Below, piece by piece: positions 30,950-40,553 of a DNA stretch of 64,000 bases. Each line of letters starts with the position of its first letter. The first letter of the stretch is position 1. The stretch is from contig NZ_JAAGOW010000001.1 of assembly GCF_010499245.1 (NCBI RefSeq), positions 1,240,001 to 1,304,000 of the forward strand, in the 5' to 3' direction. The notes beneath the pieces are model-generated. The model saw only the letters and a program-made list of their open reading frames with translations, made no database searches and was not told the DNA's origin. The translations under genes and the position numbers were made by a program. This DNA comes from Variovorax sp. WS11. Its GTDB lineage: Bacteria; Pseudomonadota; Gammaproteobacteria; Burkholderiales; Burkholderiaceae_C.

Positions 30950-31689
30950 GCGGCCTCTCGCATACAGCGCAGATAGTCCCGCGTGGCCGCGGCATAGCCG
31001 AGCTCCAGAGCATCGGAGACGAAGGCATGACCGATCGAGACCTCGCGCACGCCGCGCACCGCGCGCAGGAACTCCGTGAGGTTGTCGCGGCTCAGGTCAT
31101 GGCCGGCGTTGACCTCCAGGCCGGCCGCCTGCGCCGCGCGGGCCGCTTCCGCGTAGAGCTCCAGAACCGCGTCTGCCTTGGAGGTGCCGCGCGATGCGGC
31201 GTAGCCCTCGGTGTAGAGCTCGATGCGGTCCGCACCGACGGCCTTGGCGGCGGCCATCATGTCCGGCTCCGGGTCCATGAACAGGCTCACGCGCACGCCC
31301 AGCGCCTTGGTCTCGGCAATCAACGGCCGCAGGCGGTCGGCATCATCGGGGAAGGTCCAGCCGTGGTCGCTGGTCGACTGCGCCACGTCGTCGGGGACGA
31401 AGGTGGCCTGATGCGGGCGCAGCTCGCGTACGAAATCCATCAGGTTGTGAAAGGGGTTGCCCTCGACGTTGAACTCGGCCTCGGGCCAGTCCTTGCGCAG
31501 CAGCTCCGACAGGTCCTGCACGTCCTGCGGGCGGATGTGGCGCTGGTCGGGCCGGGGGTGCACCGTGATGCCGTGCGCGCCGGCATCCAGGCACAGCGCG
31601 GCGGCGAAGAGCACGCTGGGGATGCCGAGCGAGCGGGTGTTGCGCACCAGCGCCACCTTGTTGAGGTTGATCGACAGTGAAGTGCTCAT
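30946..31689 (-). CDS. pdxJ: Pyridoxine 5'-phosphate synthase, 247 aa
   Basis: Last step of de novo vitamin B6 synthesis: condenses 1-deoxyxylulose 5-phosphate with aminoacetone 3-phosphate. TIM barrel with the family landmarks [35 protein letters not shown] and [12 protein letters not shown] 31689 overlaps the recO stop by 4 nt. Length is standard. Confidence 0.95.
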   Translation of the reverse strand: MSTSLSINLNKVALVRNTRSLGIPSVLFAAALCLDAGAHGITVHPRPDQRHIRPQDVQDLSELLRKDWPEAEFNVEGNPFHNLMDFVRELRPHQATFVPDDVAQSTSDHGWTFPDDADRLRPLIAETKALGVRVSLFMDPEPDMMAAAKAVGADRIELYTEGYAASRGTSKADAVLELYAEAARAAQAAGLEVNAGHDLSRDNLTEFLRAVRGVREVSIGHAFVSDALELGYAAATRDYLRCMREAA

Positions 31690-32456
31690 AGGGCTTGCAA
31701 GTCTTTCATCATCTGGCGCGTGCGCAGGGTGCTCACACCGCAATGGTAGTGGAGCAGCGCGCGCAGCTGATTGCGCAGGGCGCTGCTGGCGCCGGTATTC
31801 ATCGTCGCGACCTGGCGCAGCGTGGCGGCCAGCGGGGCGCGCTCCTCCAGAGTGCGCTGCAACGCCTGCCATTCGGCGCCGACCAGCGCCGACTCGTCGT
31901 CGGCGGCTTGGCGCAGGCCGGCCTCGGGAACGAGCACGTAGCGCGCCTGCGGATCAAGCGGTGCCAGCGTCAGCGTCTCGGCGTCGAGCGCCGGCAGCAG
32001 TCCCACCTCGCGCAGGAGCAGGAGCTCGAAGGCGCGCAGCGCGGCCGCCTGGGTGGCGGCCTGGGCCCCGCCATGGTCGCCCGCGAGCACCTGCACCACC
32101 ACGGCGTAGCCGTCGAACAACGCCTCGTGTGCGTCGTCGCGCGCCAGCAGGCGCAGCAGCAGCTCGTTGAGGTAGTAGCCCGAGAGCAGGGCCTCGCCGG
32201 TCGGCATCACATGGCCTCCCATCCACTCGGCCCCCTTGAGCGTGCGGATCTCGGCGTCGCCGCCGTAGTTGAGCTGCAGCGGCTGCAGGGGCAGCAGCAC
32301 CGGCCGGAAATTGGAGCTGGGCCGCTTGGCCCCCTTGGCCACCAGGGCAATACGGCCATGATGGCGGGTGAACACCTCCAGGATCAGGCTCGACTCGCTC
32401 CAGTCGTAGTGGTGCAGCACATAGGCCGGTTCATGGGAAACGCGGTTGGCGGCCAT
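31686..32456 (-). CDS. recO: DNA repair protein RecO, 256 aa
   Basis: Recombination mediator that helps load RecA onto SSB-coated DNA with RecR. The N-terminal OB-fold ([25 protein letters not shown]) and the C-terminal helical part are recognisable. It stands between era and pdxJ, the standard order; gap to era is 16 nt, overlap with pdxJ 4 nt. Confidence 0.93.
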   Translation of the reverse strand: MAANRVSHEPAYVLHHYDWSESSLILEVFTRHHGRIALVAKGAKRPSSNFRPVLLPLQPLQLNYGGDAEIRTLKGAEWMGGHVMPTGEALLSGYYLNELLLRLLARDDAHEALFDGYAVVVQVLAGDHGGAQAATQAAALRAFELLLLREVGLLPALDAETLTLAPLDPQARYVLVPEAGLRQAADDESALVGAEWQALQRTLEERAPLAATLRQVATMNTGASSALRNQLRALLHYHCGVSTLRTRQMMKDLQAL

Positions 32457-32472
32457 TCACCGGCGAGTGTGC

Positions 32473-33438
32473 TCATTCATAGCCGAACGAGCGCACCCGC
32501 GCCTCGTCGTCGGCCCAGCCCGAACGCACCTTGACCCACAGTTCGATGAAGACCTTCGCGTCGGCGAGCTTCTCGAGCTCCTGGCGGGTCTCGGTGCCGA
32601 TGCGCTTGATGCGCTCGCCCTTGTCGCCGATCACCATCGCCTTGTGGCTGTCGCGCTCCACGACGATGGTGGCAGCGATGCGCAGCAGGCGCTTCTGGCC
32701 CTTGCGGGCGGGCGGCTCTTCCTGGTATTTGTCGATCACCACCGTCGAGGTGTAGGGCAGCTCGTCGCCGGTCAGGCGGAACAGCTTTTCCCGCACCAGC
32801 TCGCTGGCAAGGAACTGCTCGCTGCGGTCGGTGAGCTCGTCCTCGGAATACCACCAGGCCTGTTGCGGCAGGTACTTTTCGCAGATCCCGAACAGGCGCT
32901 CGATGTCCTTGGGGTTCTTGGCCGACATCGGCACGAACTCGGCGAAGGCGTACCGGCCCTGCATGTCCTGCAGCCAGGGCGCCAGCTCGCTGCGGCGATG
33001 CACGTTGTCGAGCTTGTTGGCGACCAGCACGGTCGGGATGCCGGTGCCGAGCAGCTTCTGCACGCGCTCGTCGGCGGGGGTGAAGCTGCCGGCCTCGACC
33101 ACGAAGAGGATGAGGTCCACGTCGGAAACCGCACCGACCACCGTCTTGTTGAGCGAGCGGTTGAGCGCGTTGGCATGCAGGGTCTGGAAACCCGGCGTGT
33201 CGACGAAGACGAACTGCGTCGCCCCCCGCGTGCGCATGCCGGTGATGCGGTGCCGCGTGGTCTGCGCCTTGCGCGAGGTGATGCTGATCTTCTGGCCGAC
33301 CAGTGCGTTGAGCAGCGTCGACTTGCCCACGTTGGGCTTGCCGACGATGGCCACCAGGCCGCAGCGTTGGTCGGAGGATGCTTCCGGCCCCGCGCCCTCT
33401 GCGGGAGGGAGCGGGTCGGATTCGATGGGATGGTTCAT
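32473..33438 (-). CDS. era: GTPase Era, 16S rRNA maturation, 321 aa
   Basis: Binds the 3' end of 16S rRNA and assists 30S assembly. G1 is GKPNVGKST at 33-41, G3 DTPGFQ, G4 NKLD, and the C-terminal KH domain contains [13 protein letters not shown]. The N-terminus is about 25 residues longer than in E. coli. ATG 33438 overlaps the rnc stop by 4 nt; a longer reading to 33654 overlaps rnc fully and is rejected. Confidence 0.95.
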   Translation of the reverse strand: MNHPIESDPLPPAEGAGPEASSDQRCGLVAIVGKPNVGKSTLLNALVGQKISITSRKAQTTRHRITGMRTRGATQFVFVDTPGFQTLHANALNRSLNKTVVGAVSDVDLILFVVEAGSFTPADERVQKLLGTGIPTVLVANKLDNVHRRSELAPWLQDMQGRYAFAEFVPMSAKNPKDIERLFGICEKYLPQQAWWYSEDELTDRSEQFLASELVREKLFRLTGDELPYTSTVVIDKYQEEPPARKGQKRLLRIAATIVVERDSHKAMVIGDKGERIKRIGTETRQELEKLADAKVFIELWVKVRSGWADDEARVRSFGYE

Positions 33439-34139
33439 GGGGATGCCTTTGTCGCGCCGCCTCGCGCCTTGAGCCGGATCAACATGGCGGCTGCCGCAGC
33501 CTGCTCGCCGGCGCGGCGCGAGCCGCCGATGCCGCGTTCGCGCAGGTCCAGGTCGGGCACCTCGCATTCGACGTCGAAAGTCTGCTTGTGCGCCGCGCCC
33601 AGCGTGCCGATCACGCGGTAGACCGGCAGCTTCATTTTGTGGCCCTGCAGCCATTCCTGCAATTCCGTCTTCGGGTCCTTGGCCACGGCGTCCATGCGCG
33701 GCGTGATGGCCACCGACTCGTAGAGCCGCCTCACCAGCGCCTGTGCCGGGCCATAGCCGGCGTCGAGGTAGACGGCGCCGATCAGCGCTTCCAGCGCGTC
33801 GGCCAGGATCGAGGGACGGTTCGGCCCGCCGGAGCGCGCCTCCCCTTCGCCCAGCCGCAGCAGCGGGGACAGCGCCAGCTTGAGCGCCAGCTGATGCAGG
33901 GTGTCCTGCTTGACCAGGTTGGCCCGCACCCGGGACAGGTCGCCCTCGGGCAGTTGCGACAGCCGTTCATAGAGCAGGTGGGCGACCGCGAGGTTGAGAA
34001 CCGAGTCGCCCAGGAACTCGAGCCGCTCGTTGTGGTCGGCCGAAAAACTGCGGTGCGTCAGCGCACGCTGCAGCAACCGCTGGTCGGAAAAGGAATGCTG
34101 GATGCGCGCCTGCAGCGCGGCAAGGTCACCGCCCGTCAC
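33435..34139 (-). CDS. rnc: Ribonuclease III, 234 aa
   Basis: Double-strand-specific endonuclease for rRNA precursors and some mRNAs. The catalytic signature [14 protein letters not shown] is at 37-50, a second acidic site is in [15 protein letters not shown], and a dsRNA-binding domain occupies the last 75 residues. GTG start at 34139 with no clear ribosome site. Followed by era with a 4-nt overlap. Confidence 0.95.
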   Translation of the reverse strand: MTGGDLAALQARIQHSFSDQRLLQRALTHRSFSADHNERLEFLGDSVLNLAVAHLLYERLSQLPEGDLSRVRANLVKQDTLHQLALKLALSPLLRLGEGEARSGGPNRPSILADALEALIGAVYLDAGYGPAQALVRRLYESVAITPRMDAVAKDPKTELQEWLQGHKMKLPVYRVIGTLGAAHKQTFDVECEVPDLDLRERGIGGSRRAGEQAAAAAMLIRLKARGGATKASP

Positions 34140-34229
34140 AGACGGCCCGCCGCGGCGCCGCCCCGGGGCAGGCGCGTGCCCCCCACAGGGCGATGCAAGG
34201 GCTGGGCCGCGATCCTGTGGGCTTCCATT

Positions 34230-34586
34230 TCAGCGCGATTGGCCTTCGTACTTCAGCGTGAGGTACGCCGGGCCGAACAGGTGGATTTCGCGCTGGTAGG
34301 CGAAGGACACCACGACCTTGTCGCCGACCTTCTTCACGTCAAGGTCCTTGCCCGAGACCGACTGGAAGTCGTCGATGGCCTGCGCGCGATCGAAGATCGC
34401 CCGTACCTCGGGGACCGTCGTGCCGTCCTTGGCCTTGTTCGCCGCCTTGCTGATCGCCTGATACTCGATCAGCGTCGGAATGACCTGCGCCACCACCACG
34501 CCGACACAGGCCAGCACGATGGCGACAAACAGCAGCCCGATGAAGGAGATGCCACGCTGGCGCCCCCTGGATTGACTTGCACTCAT
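34230..34586 (-). CDS. DUF4845 single-span membrane protein, 118 aa
   Basis: One N-terminal transmembrane helix (about 13-35, GISFIGLLFVAIVLACVGVV) preceded by a basic tail resembling a pilin-like N-terminus, then a small periplasmic domain. Always found between lepB and rnc in this group of bacteria. Function is unknown. It lies 25 nt after lepB and 90 nt before rnc. Confidence 0.9.
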   Translation of the reverse strand: MSASQSRGRQRGISFIGLLFVAIVLACVGVVVAQVIPTLIEYQAISKAANKAKDGTTVPEVRAIFDRAQAIDDFQSVSGKDLDVKKVGDKVVVSFAYQREIHLFGPAYLTLKYEGQSR

Positions 34587-34611
34587 GCCCTCTTTCCCTC
34601 CAAAACCCCGA

Positions 34612-35583
34612 TTATTGGAATCCGCCGATGCGCTTGAGATCGCCGAAATTCATCCAGACGAAGAAAGCCCTGCCCACGATGTTCTTGTCCGGCACGAAGC
34701 CCCAGTAGCGCGAATCGAGCGAGTTGTCGCGGTTGTCGCCCATCATGAAGTAGTGGCCGGGCGGCACCTTGCACACAACGCCCTCGACACTGTAGCGGCA
34801 ATTTTCCTGGTTCGGGAACGCCATGATCTCGGCCTCCGACAGGCCGGCACGGCGGCCGTCGTCGTTGAGCAGCATGTGCTGCTTGCCGCCCAGATCTTCC
34901 GAATACTGCTTGAGGTAGCGCATCGCCTCCTCGTCGAAATACTCGGGCACCGGCTGCTTGTTGATCGGCTGGCCGTTGATGGTGAGCTTCTTGTTGAGGT
35001 AGGCGACTTCATCGCCCGGCACGCCGATGACGCGCTTGATGTAGTCCATGCTGGGCTTGGGCGGATAGCGGAACACCATCACGTCGCCACGAGCCGGCGG
35101 GGTGCCGTCGGTGATCTTGGTGTTGATGACGGGCAGGCGCAGGCCGTAGGTGAACTTGTTGACCAGGATCAGGTCGCCAGTCAGCAGCGTGGGCATCATC
35201 GAGCCCGACGGGATCTTGAAGGGCTCGACCAGGAAAGAGCGCAGCAGGAAAACCGCCAGGATCACGGGAAACAGACCCGCGGTCCAGTCCAGCCACCAGG
35301 GCTGCATGAGCAGGCGCTCTCGCGCCTTGGGGTCCGTGGTGTCGACCTGCGTGATGCCCTGGCGGGCGAGTTCTTCGCGCCGCTGGGTCAGCGAGCCCTC
35401 CAGCGCCGCGGCCGCCTTGAGTCGCCGCGGCAGGAAGTAGAAGCGCTCCGCAAGCCAGTACAGGCCCGTGACCACGGTCGCAAGAAACAGCAGCAGCGCA
35501 AAATTGCCTTCGACCGCACCGAAGTACCAGGCACCGATATAACCGACGAAAGCTGCAAGGATCAGGGAGGTGAGAAATGCCAT
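34612..35583 (-). CDS. lepB: Signal peptidase I, 323 aa
   Basis: Inner-membrane protease that removes Sec and Tat signal peptides. Two N-terminal membrane helices (about 3-20 and 26-44) and a third near 103-118; catalytic Ser128 in PSGSMMPTL and Lys183 in YIKRVIGVPGD; boxes D and E are present near GDNRDNSLDSRYWG. It is 13 nt after lepA, the usual lepA-lepB pair. Confidence 0.96.
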   Translation of the reverse strand: MAFLTSLILAAFVGYIGAWYFGAVEGNFALLLFLATVVTGLYWLAERFYFLPRRLKAAAALEGSLTQRREELARQGITQVDTTDPKARERLLMQPWWLDWTAGLFPVILAVFLLRSFLVEPFKIPSGSMMPTLLTGDLILVNKFTYGLRLPVINTKITDGTPPARGDVMVFRYPPKPSMDYIKRVIGVPGDEVAYLNKKLTINGQPINKQPVPEYFDEEAMRYLKQYSEDLGGKQHMLLNDDGRRAGLSEAEIMAFPNQENCRYSVEGVVCKVPPGHYFMMGDNRDNSLDSRYWGFVPDKNIVGRAFFVWMNFGDLKRIGGFQ

Positions 35584-35596
35584 CGATGCCGTGTTC

Positions 35597-37408
35597 TTAG
35601 TCTTCGACCTGCAGGATGGCGAGAAAGGCCTCTTGCGGGACCTCGACCGAGCCGATCTGCTTCATTCTTTTCTTGCCCGCTTTCTGCTTCTCGAGCAGCT
35701 TGCGCTTGCGGGTGATGTCGCCGCCGTAGCACTTGGCGAGCACGTTCTTGCGCAGGGCCTTGATTGTCTCACGCGCAATGATGTTGGCCCCGATGGCGGC
35801 CTGGATCGCAACGTCGTACATCTGGCGGCTGATGATCTCGCGCATCTTGGCAACGACCGCCCGGCCGCGATACTGGCTCTGGCTGCGGTGCACGATGATC
35901 GACAGCGCGTCGACCTTGTCACCGTTGAGCAGGATGTCGACCTTGACCACGTCCGAGGCCCGGTACTCCTTGAACTCGTAGTCCATCGACGCGTAGCCGC
36001 GGCTGACCGACTTCAGCTTGTCGAAGAAGTCCAGCACGATCTCGCCGAGCGGCATCTCGTAGGTCAGCATGACCTGGCGGCCGTGGTAGGCCATGTTCAT
36101 CTGCACACCGCGCTTCTGGTTGGCCAGCGTCATCACCGAGCCGACGTATTCCTGCGGCATGTAGAGATGGACCGTCACGATCGGCTCGCGGATCTCCGCC
36201 ATGCGGCCGACGTCGGGCATCTTGGACGGGTTCTCGACCATGATCACCTCGCCGTCGTTCTTCGCGACCTGGTAGACCACGCTGGGCGCGGTCGTGATCA
36301 GGTCCTGGTCGAACTCGCGCTCCAGCCGCTCCTGCACAATCTCCATGTGCAGCAGGCCCAGGAAGCCGCAGCGGAAACCGAAGCCCAGCGCCTGGGACAC
36401 CTCCGGCTCGTAGTGCAATGAGGAGTCGTTGAGCTTGAGCTTCTCCAGCGCGTCGCGCAGCGAGTCGTACTCGCTCGCCTCGGTCGGATAGAGGCCGGCG
36501 AACACCTGCGGCTGGATTTCCTTGAAGCCGGGCAAGGCCTCGGTGGCGGTGGCAGCCGCGCCGCCGCTGCCGGTCTTGATCTGGGTGACGGTGTCGCCGA
36601 CCTTCGCGGCCTGCAGTTCCTTGATGCCGGCGATGATGAAGCCGACCTCGCCTGCCTCGAGCGACTGGCGCGGCTCGGTCGCGGGGGTGAAGACGCCGAG
36701 GCTGTCGGCGTTGTAGCTCGCGCCGGAGGCCATCATCTTGATGCGGTCGCCCTTCGCCAGGCGACCGTCGACCACGCGCACCAACATCACCACGCCCACG
36801 TAGGCGTCGAACCAGCTGTCGATGATCATCGCGCGCAAGGCCGCATCGGGATTGCCGCGCGGCGCCGGCACCTTGGCCACGATGGCCTCGAGAATTTCGT
36901 CGATGCCCATGCCGGTCTTCGCCGAGCAGGGAATCGCATCGCCCGCGTCGATGCCGATCACGTCCTCGATCTCTACCTTCGCGTTGTCGGGGTCGGCCTG
37001 CGGCAGGTCCATCTTGTTGAGCACCGGCACCACCTCGACACCGAGATCGAGCGCGGTGTAGCAGTTGGCCACGGTCTGTGCTTCGACGCCCTGGCTCGCA
37101 TCGACGACGAGCAATGCGCCTTCGCATGCAGAGAGCGAGCGACTCACTTCATAAGAGAAGTCGACGTGACCCGGCGTGTCGATCAGATTGAGGTTGTAGA
37201 CCTGTCCATCGCGTGCCTTGTAGTGCAGCGCGGCAGTCTGCGCCTTGATGGTTATCCCACGCTCTTTCTCGATGTCCATCGAGTCGAGGACCTGCGCTTC
37301 CATCTCGCGTTCGGCGAGTCCTCCGCAGCGCTGGATCAAGCGGTCTGCGAGCGTCGACTTGCCATGGTCGATGTGCGCAATGATCGAAAAGTTTCTGATG
37401 TGATTCAT
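35597..37408 (-). CDS. lepA: Elongation factor 4 (back-translocase), 603 aa
   Basis: Ribosome-bound GTPase, implicated in ribosome assembly or in recovering stalled translocation. G1 loop [13 protein letters not shown] at about 11-23, switch motifs ([21 protein letters not shown]), NKMD G4, and the C-terminal domain unique to LepA ([28 protein letters not shown] region). ATG 37408 is preferred over an in-frame TTG 37411. The upstream 520 nt holds two terminators and a promoter-like site. Confidence 0.96.
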   Translation of the reverse strand: MNHIRNFSIIAHIDHGKSTLADRLIQRCGGLAEREMEAQVLDSMDIEKERGITIKAQTAALHYKARDGQVYNLNLIDTPGHVDFSYEVSRSLSACEGALLVVDASQGVEAQTVANCYTALDLGVEVVPVLNKMDLPQADPDNAKVEIEDVIGIDAGDAIPCSAKTGMGIDEILEAIVAKVPAPRGNPDAALRAMIIDSWFDAYVGVVMLVRVVDGRLAKGDRIKMMASGASYNADSLGVFTPATEPRQSLEAGEVGFIIAGIKELQAAKVGDTVTQIKTGSGGAAATATEALPGFKEIQPQVFAGLYPTEASEYDSLRDALEKLKLNDSSLHYEPEVSQALGFGFRCGFLGLLHMEIVQERLEREFDQDLITTAPSVVYQVAKNDGEVIMVENPSKMPDVGRMAEIREPIVTVHLYMPQEYVGSVMTLANQKRGVQMNMAYHGRQVMLTYEMPLGEIVLDFFDKLKSVSRGYASMDYEFKEYRASDVVKVDILLNGDKVDALSIIVHRSQSQYRGRAVVAKMREIISRQMYDVAIQAAIGANIIARETIKALRKNVLAKCYGGDITRKRKLLEKQKAGKKRMKQIGSVEVPQEAFLAILQVED

Positions 37409-37460
37409 CAACGGGAACGCTTAAGTACTTGAATTGGCTCGTGCGCAGCAGGCGACAGGC

Positions 37461-37494
37461 AAGAAAAAAGGGCGCGTCCCCAAGAGACGCGCCC
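37461..37494 (-). terminator. Strong intrinsic terminator upstream of lepA
   Basis: On the minus strand GGGCGCGTC, TCTTGGG, GACGCGCCC followed by TTTTTTCTT: a 9-bp perfect stem (37470-37478 with 37486-37494) and U-run. It ends 53 nt before the lepA ATG. Because degP already has its own terminator 380 nt earlier, this one must serve a transcript starting inside the gap. Confidence 0.8.
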
Positions 37495-37530
37495 TGAACC
37501 AACAAGCAATGGCAACTGCAGTAGTTGGAA
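37462..37530 (-). ncRNA. Candidate short RNA or lepA leader transcript
   Basis: If transcription begins about 7 nt after the -10 at 37535-37540, the RNA would run to the terminator at 37461: roughly 65-70 nt, with a 5' stem (CAACT, ACTGC, AGTTG) and the terminator stem. It could be a free small RNA or an attenuated lepA leader. The promoter's -35 is poor, so this is a proposal only. Confidence 0.35.
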
Positions 37531-37534
37531 CTTC

Positions 37535-37540
37535 ATTGTA
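37535..37540 (-). promoter_or_regulatory. -10 element TACAAT
   Basis: TACAAT on the minus strand, one base from the sigma-70 consensus. The hexamer 17 nt upstream (CTGTAC) is a poor -35, so activity may need an activator. It is the best promoter candidate for the short leader and for lepA. Confidence 0.35.
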
Positions 37541-37874
37541 GGCAAAAAGGGGGGCGCGTACAGCCGGGCCGGGGCCTCGGATCGGTCGTTGCAGGTCAGC
37601 AACATGGGACTTATGAACAACTTATCAACAGGATCGGTGGACCAGTTCCTTAACAACTTGTGGGCGATCTGTGGAGCATCGGTGGACGGCACGCGGGAAT
37701 CTCGCATCGTGGAGAAGGCTTGCCGGCTTATGCGCCAGCCGCGGGCTGCGGGGGACCTATTCTACCGAAAACCGTCATTAGCCTCCTCAAAAGTTAGTGA
37801 ACACCAACCAATTGAGGGCGCACGGAGCGCGAAAAAATTTTTGCTCCGGGTTGCGGGAACACCAAAAAGGGATC

Positions 37875-37908
37875 GAAAAAAGCCCCAAACCCGACTGCGG
37901 GATGGGGC
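37875..37908 (-). terminator. Intrinsic terminator after degP
   Basis: On the minus strand GCCCCATCCCG, CAGT, CGGGTTTGGGGC followed by TTTTTTCG: stem arms at 37882-37892 and 37897-37908 with one internal mismatch. It lies 20 nt after the degP stop and ends the fab/rpoE-rse-degP transcription unit. Confidence 0.8.
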
Positions 37909-37928
37909 CACTTGACGCGAGGCGCCGT

Positions 37929-39416
37929 TCAGCGTGCGGGGCGAATCAGGGCGTACTGCGCCCAGTCGCCACGGCGGAAAAGCACGCTGACGGGCTTGCT
38001 CTTGTCGGCCTTCACCAGCGCGGACTCGAACTCCTTGGCGTTGCCCACTTCCGTGTTGTTGACAGCCAGCACGATGTCGCCCTCGCGCAGGCCAGCGCGG
38101 GTCGCGGCGTCGGTAGCCGAATCGATCTTCACGCCGCCCTTGAGCTTGAGTTCCTTCTTCTGCACCGCGGTGAGGTCGCTGACGGTCAGGCCCAGCGATT
38201 TGGCGGCGGCCGAGGCCGATGGCTTGCTGGCCGGCTGCTCCTCGCGTTCTGACGTCTGCGTCGGCTTGTCGGGCTCGAACTCGGCGATCGTCACGGTCAA
38301 GTCGCGCGAATTGCCGCGACGAAACACGGTGACGGTGCTCTTGGTGCCGGGCTTGGTATTGCCCACGAGACGCGGAAGATCGCTGGGCTTCTCGATGGCC
38401 TTGCCATCGAAGCGCGTGATGATGTCGCCGGGCTCGACGCCGGCCTTCTCGCCCGGCGAGCCGGGCTCCACCCCGCGCACGAGCGCGCCCTGCGCCTTGC
38501 CGAGGCCGATGGATTCGGCGACGTCCTTCGTCACCTGGTCGATCTGCACGCCGATGCGCCCGCGCGACACGCGGCCGTTCGCGCGCAGTTGCTCGCTCAC
38601 GCGAATCGCCTCGTCGATGGGGATGGAGAAGGAGATGCCCATGAAACCGCCCGAACGCGAATAGATCTGGCTGTTGATCCCGACCACCTCGCCGCGCATG
38701 TTGATCAGCGGTCCGCCGGAGTTGCCCGGATTGATGGCGACGTCGGTCTGGATGAAGGGCAGGTAGTCGCCGGTGTCGCGCTGCTTTGCGCTCACGATGC
38801 CGGCGGTCACGGTGTTCTCGAGGCCAAAAGGCGAGCCAATGGCCATCACCCACTCGCCAACGCGCAGCTTGGAAATGTCGCCGACCTTGACCGCAGGGAG
38901 CCCGGTTGCGTCGATCTTCACGACCGCAACGTCGGTGCGCTTGTCGGCGCCGATGATCTTGGCCTTGAATTCGCGCTTGTCGACCAATGTCACCAACACT
39001 TCGGAGGCGCCGTCGACCACGTGGGCGTTGGTCATCACGAAGCCATCGGTGGTCAGGATAAAGCCGGAACCCACACCGCGCGGGCGTGCCTCTTCCTGCG
39101 GCGCCTGAGGCCTGTTCGGGCGTGGCCCCTGCCGCGGGATGTTGGGCAAAGGCTGGCCGAAGAAGCGGCGGAAGAACTCCTGCATTTCCTCGTCCATCTC
39201 GCCGCTGCCACCGCGCTCGGCCACCTTCTCGACCGTGCGGATGTTGACCACGGACGGACCGACCTGATCCACCAGGTCGGTGAAGTCGGGCAGCACACGG
39301 GCCTGCGTCTGCGCACTGGCAGGTGTGGCCGGCAGCAGTGCGGCGCCGGAGGCGAGCATGAATGCGCCGGCCACGAGGAATGAGCGGATCCTGTTCCTCT
39401 CGGTTCTGAACATCAT
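37929..39416 (-). CDS. degP: DegP/MucD-type periplasmic serine protease with two PDZ domains, 495 aa
   Basis: Envelope stress protease and chaperone; in pseudomonads the homologue MucD restrains the AlgU pathway. Signal peptide about 1-35 ending in ASAQT; catalytic triad H132, D162, S233 (GNSGGP); PDZ1 about 265-350 and PDZ2 about 400-480. Two adjacent ATGs at 39416 and 39413 follow GAAGGAAG; I use the first. It is the last gene of rpoE-rseA-rseB-degP, 46 nt after rseB, as in the algU-mucABD order. Confidence 0.94.
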   Translation of the reverse strand: MMFRTERNRIRSFLVAGAFMLASGAALLPATPASAQTQARVLPDFTDLVDQVGPSVVNIRTVEKVAERGGSGEMDEEMQEFFRRFFGQPLPNIPRQGPRPNRPQAPQEEARPRGVGSGFILTTDGFVMTNAHVVDGASEVLVTLVDKREFKAKIIGADKRTDVAVVKIDATGLPAVKVGDISKLRVGEWVMAIGSPFGLENTVTAGIVSAKQRDTGDYLPFIQTDVAINPGNSGGPLINMRGEVVGINSQIYSRSGGFMGISFSIPIDEAIRVSEQLRANGRVSRGRIGVQIDQVTKDVAESIGLGKAQGALVRGVEPGSPGEKAGVEPGDIITRFDGKAIEKPSDLPRLVGNTKPGTKSTVTVFRRGNSRDLTVTIAEFEPDKPTQTSEREEQPASKPSASAAAKSLGLTVSDLTAVQKKELKLKGGVKIDSATDAATRAGLREGDIVLAVNNTEVGNAKEFESALVKADKSKPVSVLFRRGDWAQYALIRPAR

Positions 39417-39462
39417 CGGCTTCCTTCGTTGGAGAAAACTACAAAAACATCGATATGGCGAC

Positions 39463-40530
39463 TCAGCGTGCGCGCACAAGGCTTTGCGCAAACGCATCGA
39501 GCGTCTGCGGCGGAACCTCGCCGACGGCGGTCAGCCACCAATCGCCATCCTTGTCCGTCAAGCGGCGTGTCAGCGTGTAGGTCGCGCCGAGCGCGAGAAG
39601 GACTTCCCGGGGCTGGCGTTGTGCGTCGTAAGGCTCCACGAAGAGCGAGACGGTTGCCAGGCCATCCGAAAATATCCACTGCATCGTATGCCCTTGCCCG
39701 CCGCCCGCCGCGCCGCCCATCGCGCGCTTGTAGCAGCTGACCGGGTTGAAGCCGGCGATCGGGGTACGCAGGGACCAGCCCTCCTTGACCGGCGTGGTGC
39801 GCTGGAGCTCGGATTTCTCCACCTTGTAGCCCGCCGTGCTGCTCATCATCTGCGCCAGGACCTGCGCTTTGACCGGCGCATCGAGCTGGAGTTCGGAGAA
39901 CGCGGACTGTTCGATCACGCGGTTATCGCCATCGAGGGTCTGCAACTTCACCACGAGGCCAGAGCGCCGCTCGCTCCAGACGCGGTAGCCGAAGCGCAGG
40001 CCGTCCCGCGGCTCCAGCTGCACCACGTCGGCATCGAAGCCCGCGACGCGATCCTTGCCCACGACACGCGCACCGTAGTAGTTGCCGATGGCGGAGTCGG
40101 GTGCGCCGAGCAGGTTCGGGAACAGTTCGAGGTTTTCGCGCTTCTCGCTCTTGACGATCTTCGTCTCGGGCAGAAAGGTCATCACGTGATCGTTGCGCCT
40201 GAAGGTCGAGCGCGGCGGCCCGGACAGCACCTCGACGCGCTCGAGCTGAAGGTCACCTTCGCAGACGTGCCAGATGCGGGCGCTCGACAAGTTCCCGCCG
40301 GCAGCCGAAACGACAAAGGTCCCCGCATAGGAACGCTGGCGGGACGCGGCATGCATGCGCTGCAGCCAATCGACCACGCTCAGCGCCGGTGCCTCGCCGC
40401 CCGACGCACTGATCAGCCCCTTCGCGGACGGCGAGGGCGCGCGGCTCTGGGCCACGACCGCCTGCGCCATGCAGAGCGCAGCAACGAGAATCACCGCACC
40501 ACGCGCGGACATCGGCATCGATACAGTCAT
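39463..40530 (-). CDS. rseB: RseB/MucB sigma-E regulatory periplasmic protein, 355 aa
   Basis: Binds the periplasmic part of RseA and protects it from proteolysis, sensing lipids or LPS. A signal sequence (about 10-30, AVILVAALCMAQAVVAQ) is followed by the LolA-like N-domain (WLQRMHAASRQRSYAGTFV) and the C-terminal MucB/RseB domain. ATG 40530 is chosen over TTG 40545. Its neighbours rseA (23 nt before) and degP fit the sigma-E module. Confidence 0.92.
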   Translation of the reverse strand: MTVSMPMSARGAVILVAALCMAQAVVAQSRAPSPSAKGLISASGGEAPALSVVDWLQRMHAASRQRSYAGTFVVSAAGGNLSSARIWHVCEGDLQLERVEVLSGPPRSTFRRNDHVMTFLPETKIVKSEKRENLELFPNLLGAPDSAIGNYYGARVVGKDRVAGFDADVVQLEPRDGLRFGYRVWSERRSGLVVKLQTLDGDNRVIEQSAFSELQLDAPVKAQVLAQMMSSTAGYKVEKSELQRTTPVKEGWSLRTPIAGFNPVSCYKRAMGGAAGGGQGHTMQWIFSDGLATVSLFVEPYDAQRQPREVLLALGATYTLTRRLTDKDGDWWLTAVGEVPPQTLDAFAQSLVRAR

Positions 40531-40553
40531 TGCGGACGTTTGCAAACGAACGA

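Larger units (their letters stand above)
37409..37928. other. 520-nt intergenic region between degP and lepA
   Basis: No convincing protein gene; open frames here are short or overlap the terminators. From right to left on the minus strand it holds the degP terminator (37875-37908), an A+T-richer stretch with degenerate DnaA-box-like words (about 37611-37678), a perfect-looking -10 (37535-37540), a short stem, and a strong terminator (37461-37494) before lepA. Confidence 0.7.

Noticed and set aside
32473..33654. Longer Era start at 33654
   Set aside because: Adds 72 residues overlapping rnc; normal N-terminus and the 4-nt overlap support ATG 33438.
37527..37533. GGAACTT, like a sigma-E -35 element
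   Set aside because: No TCnnA -10 at the right spacing, and it points away from degP and lepA.
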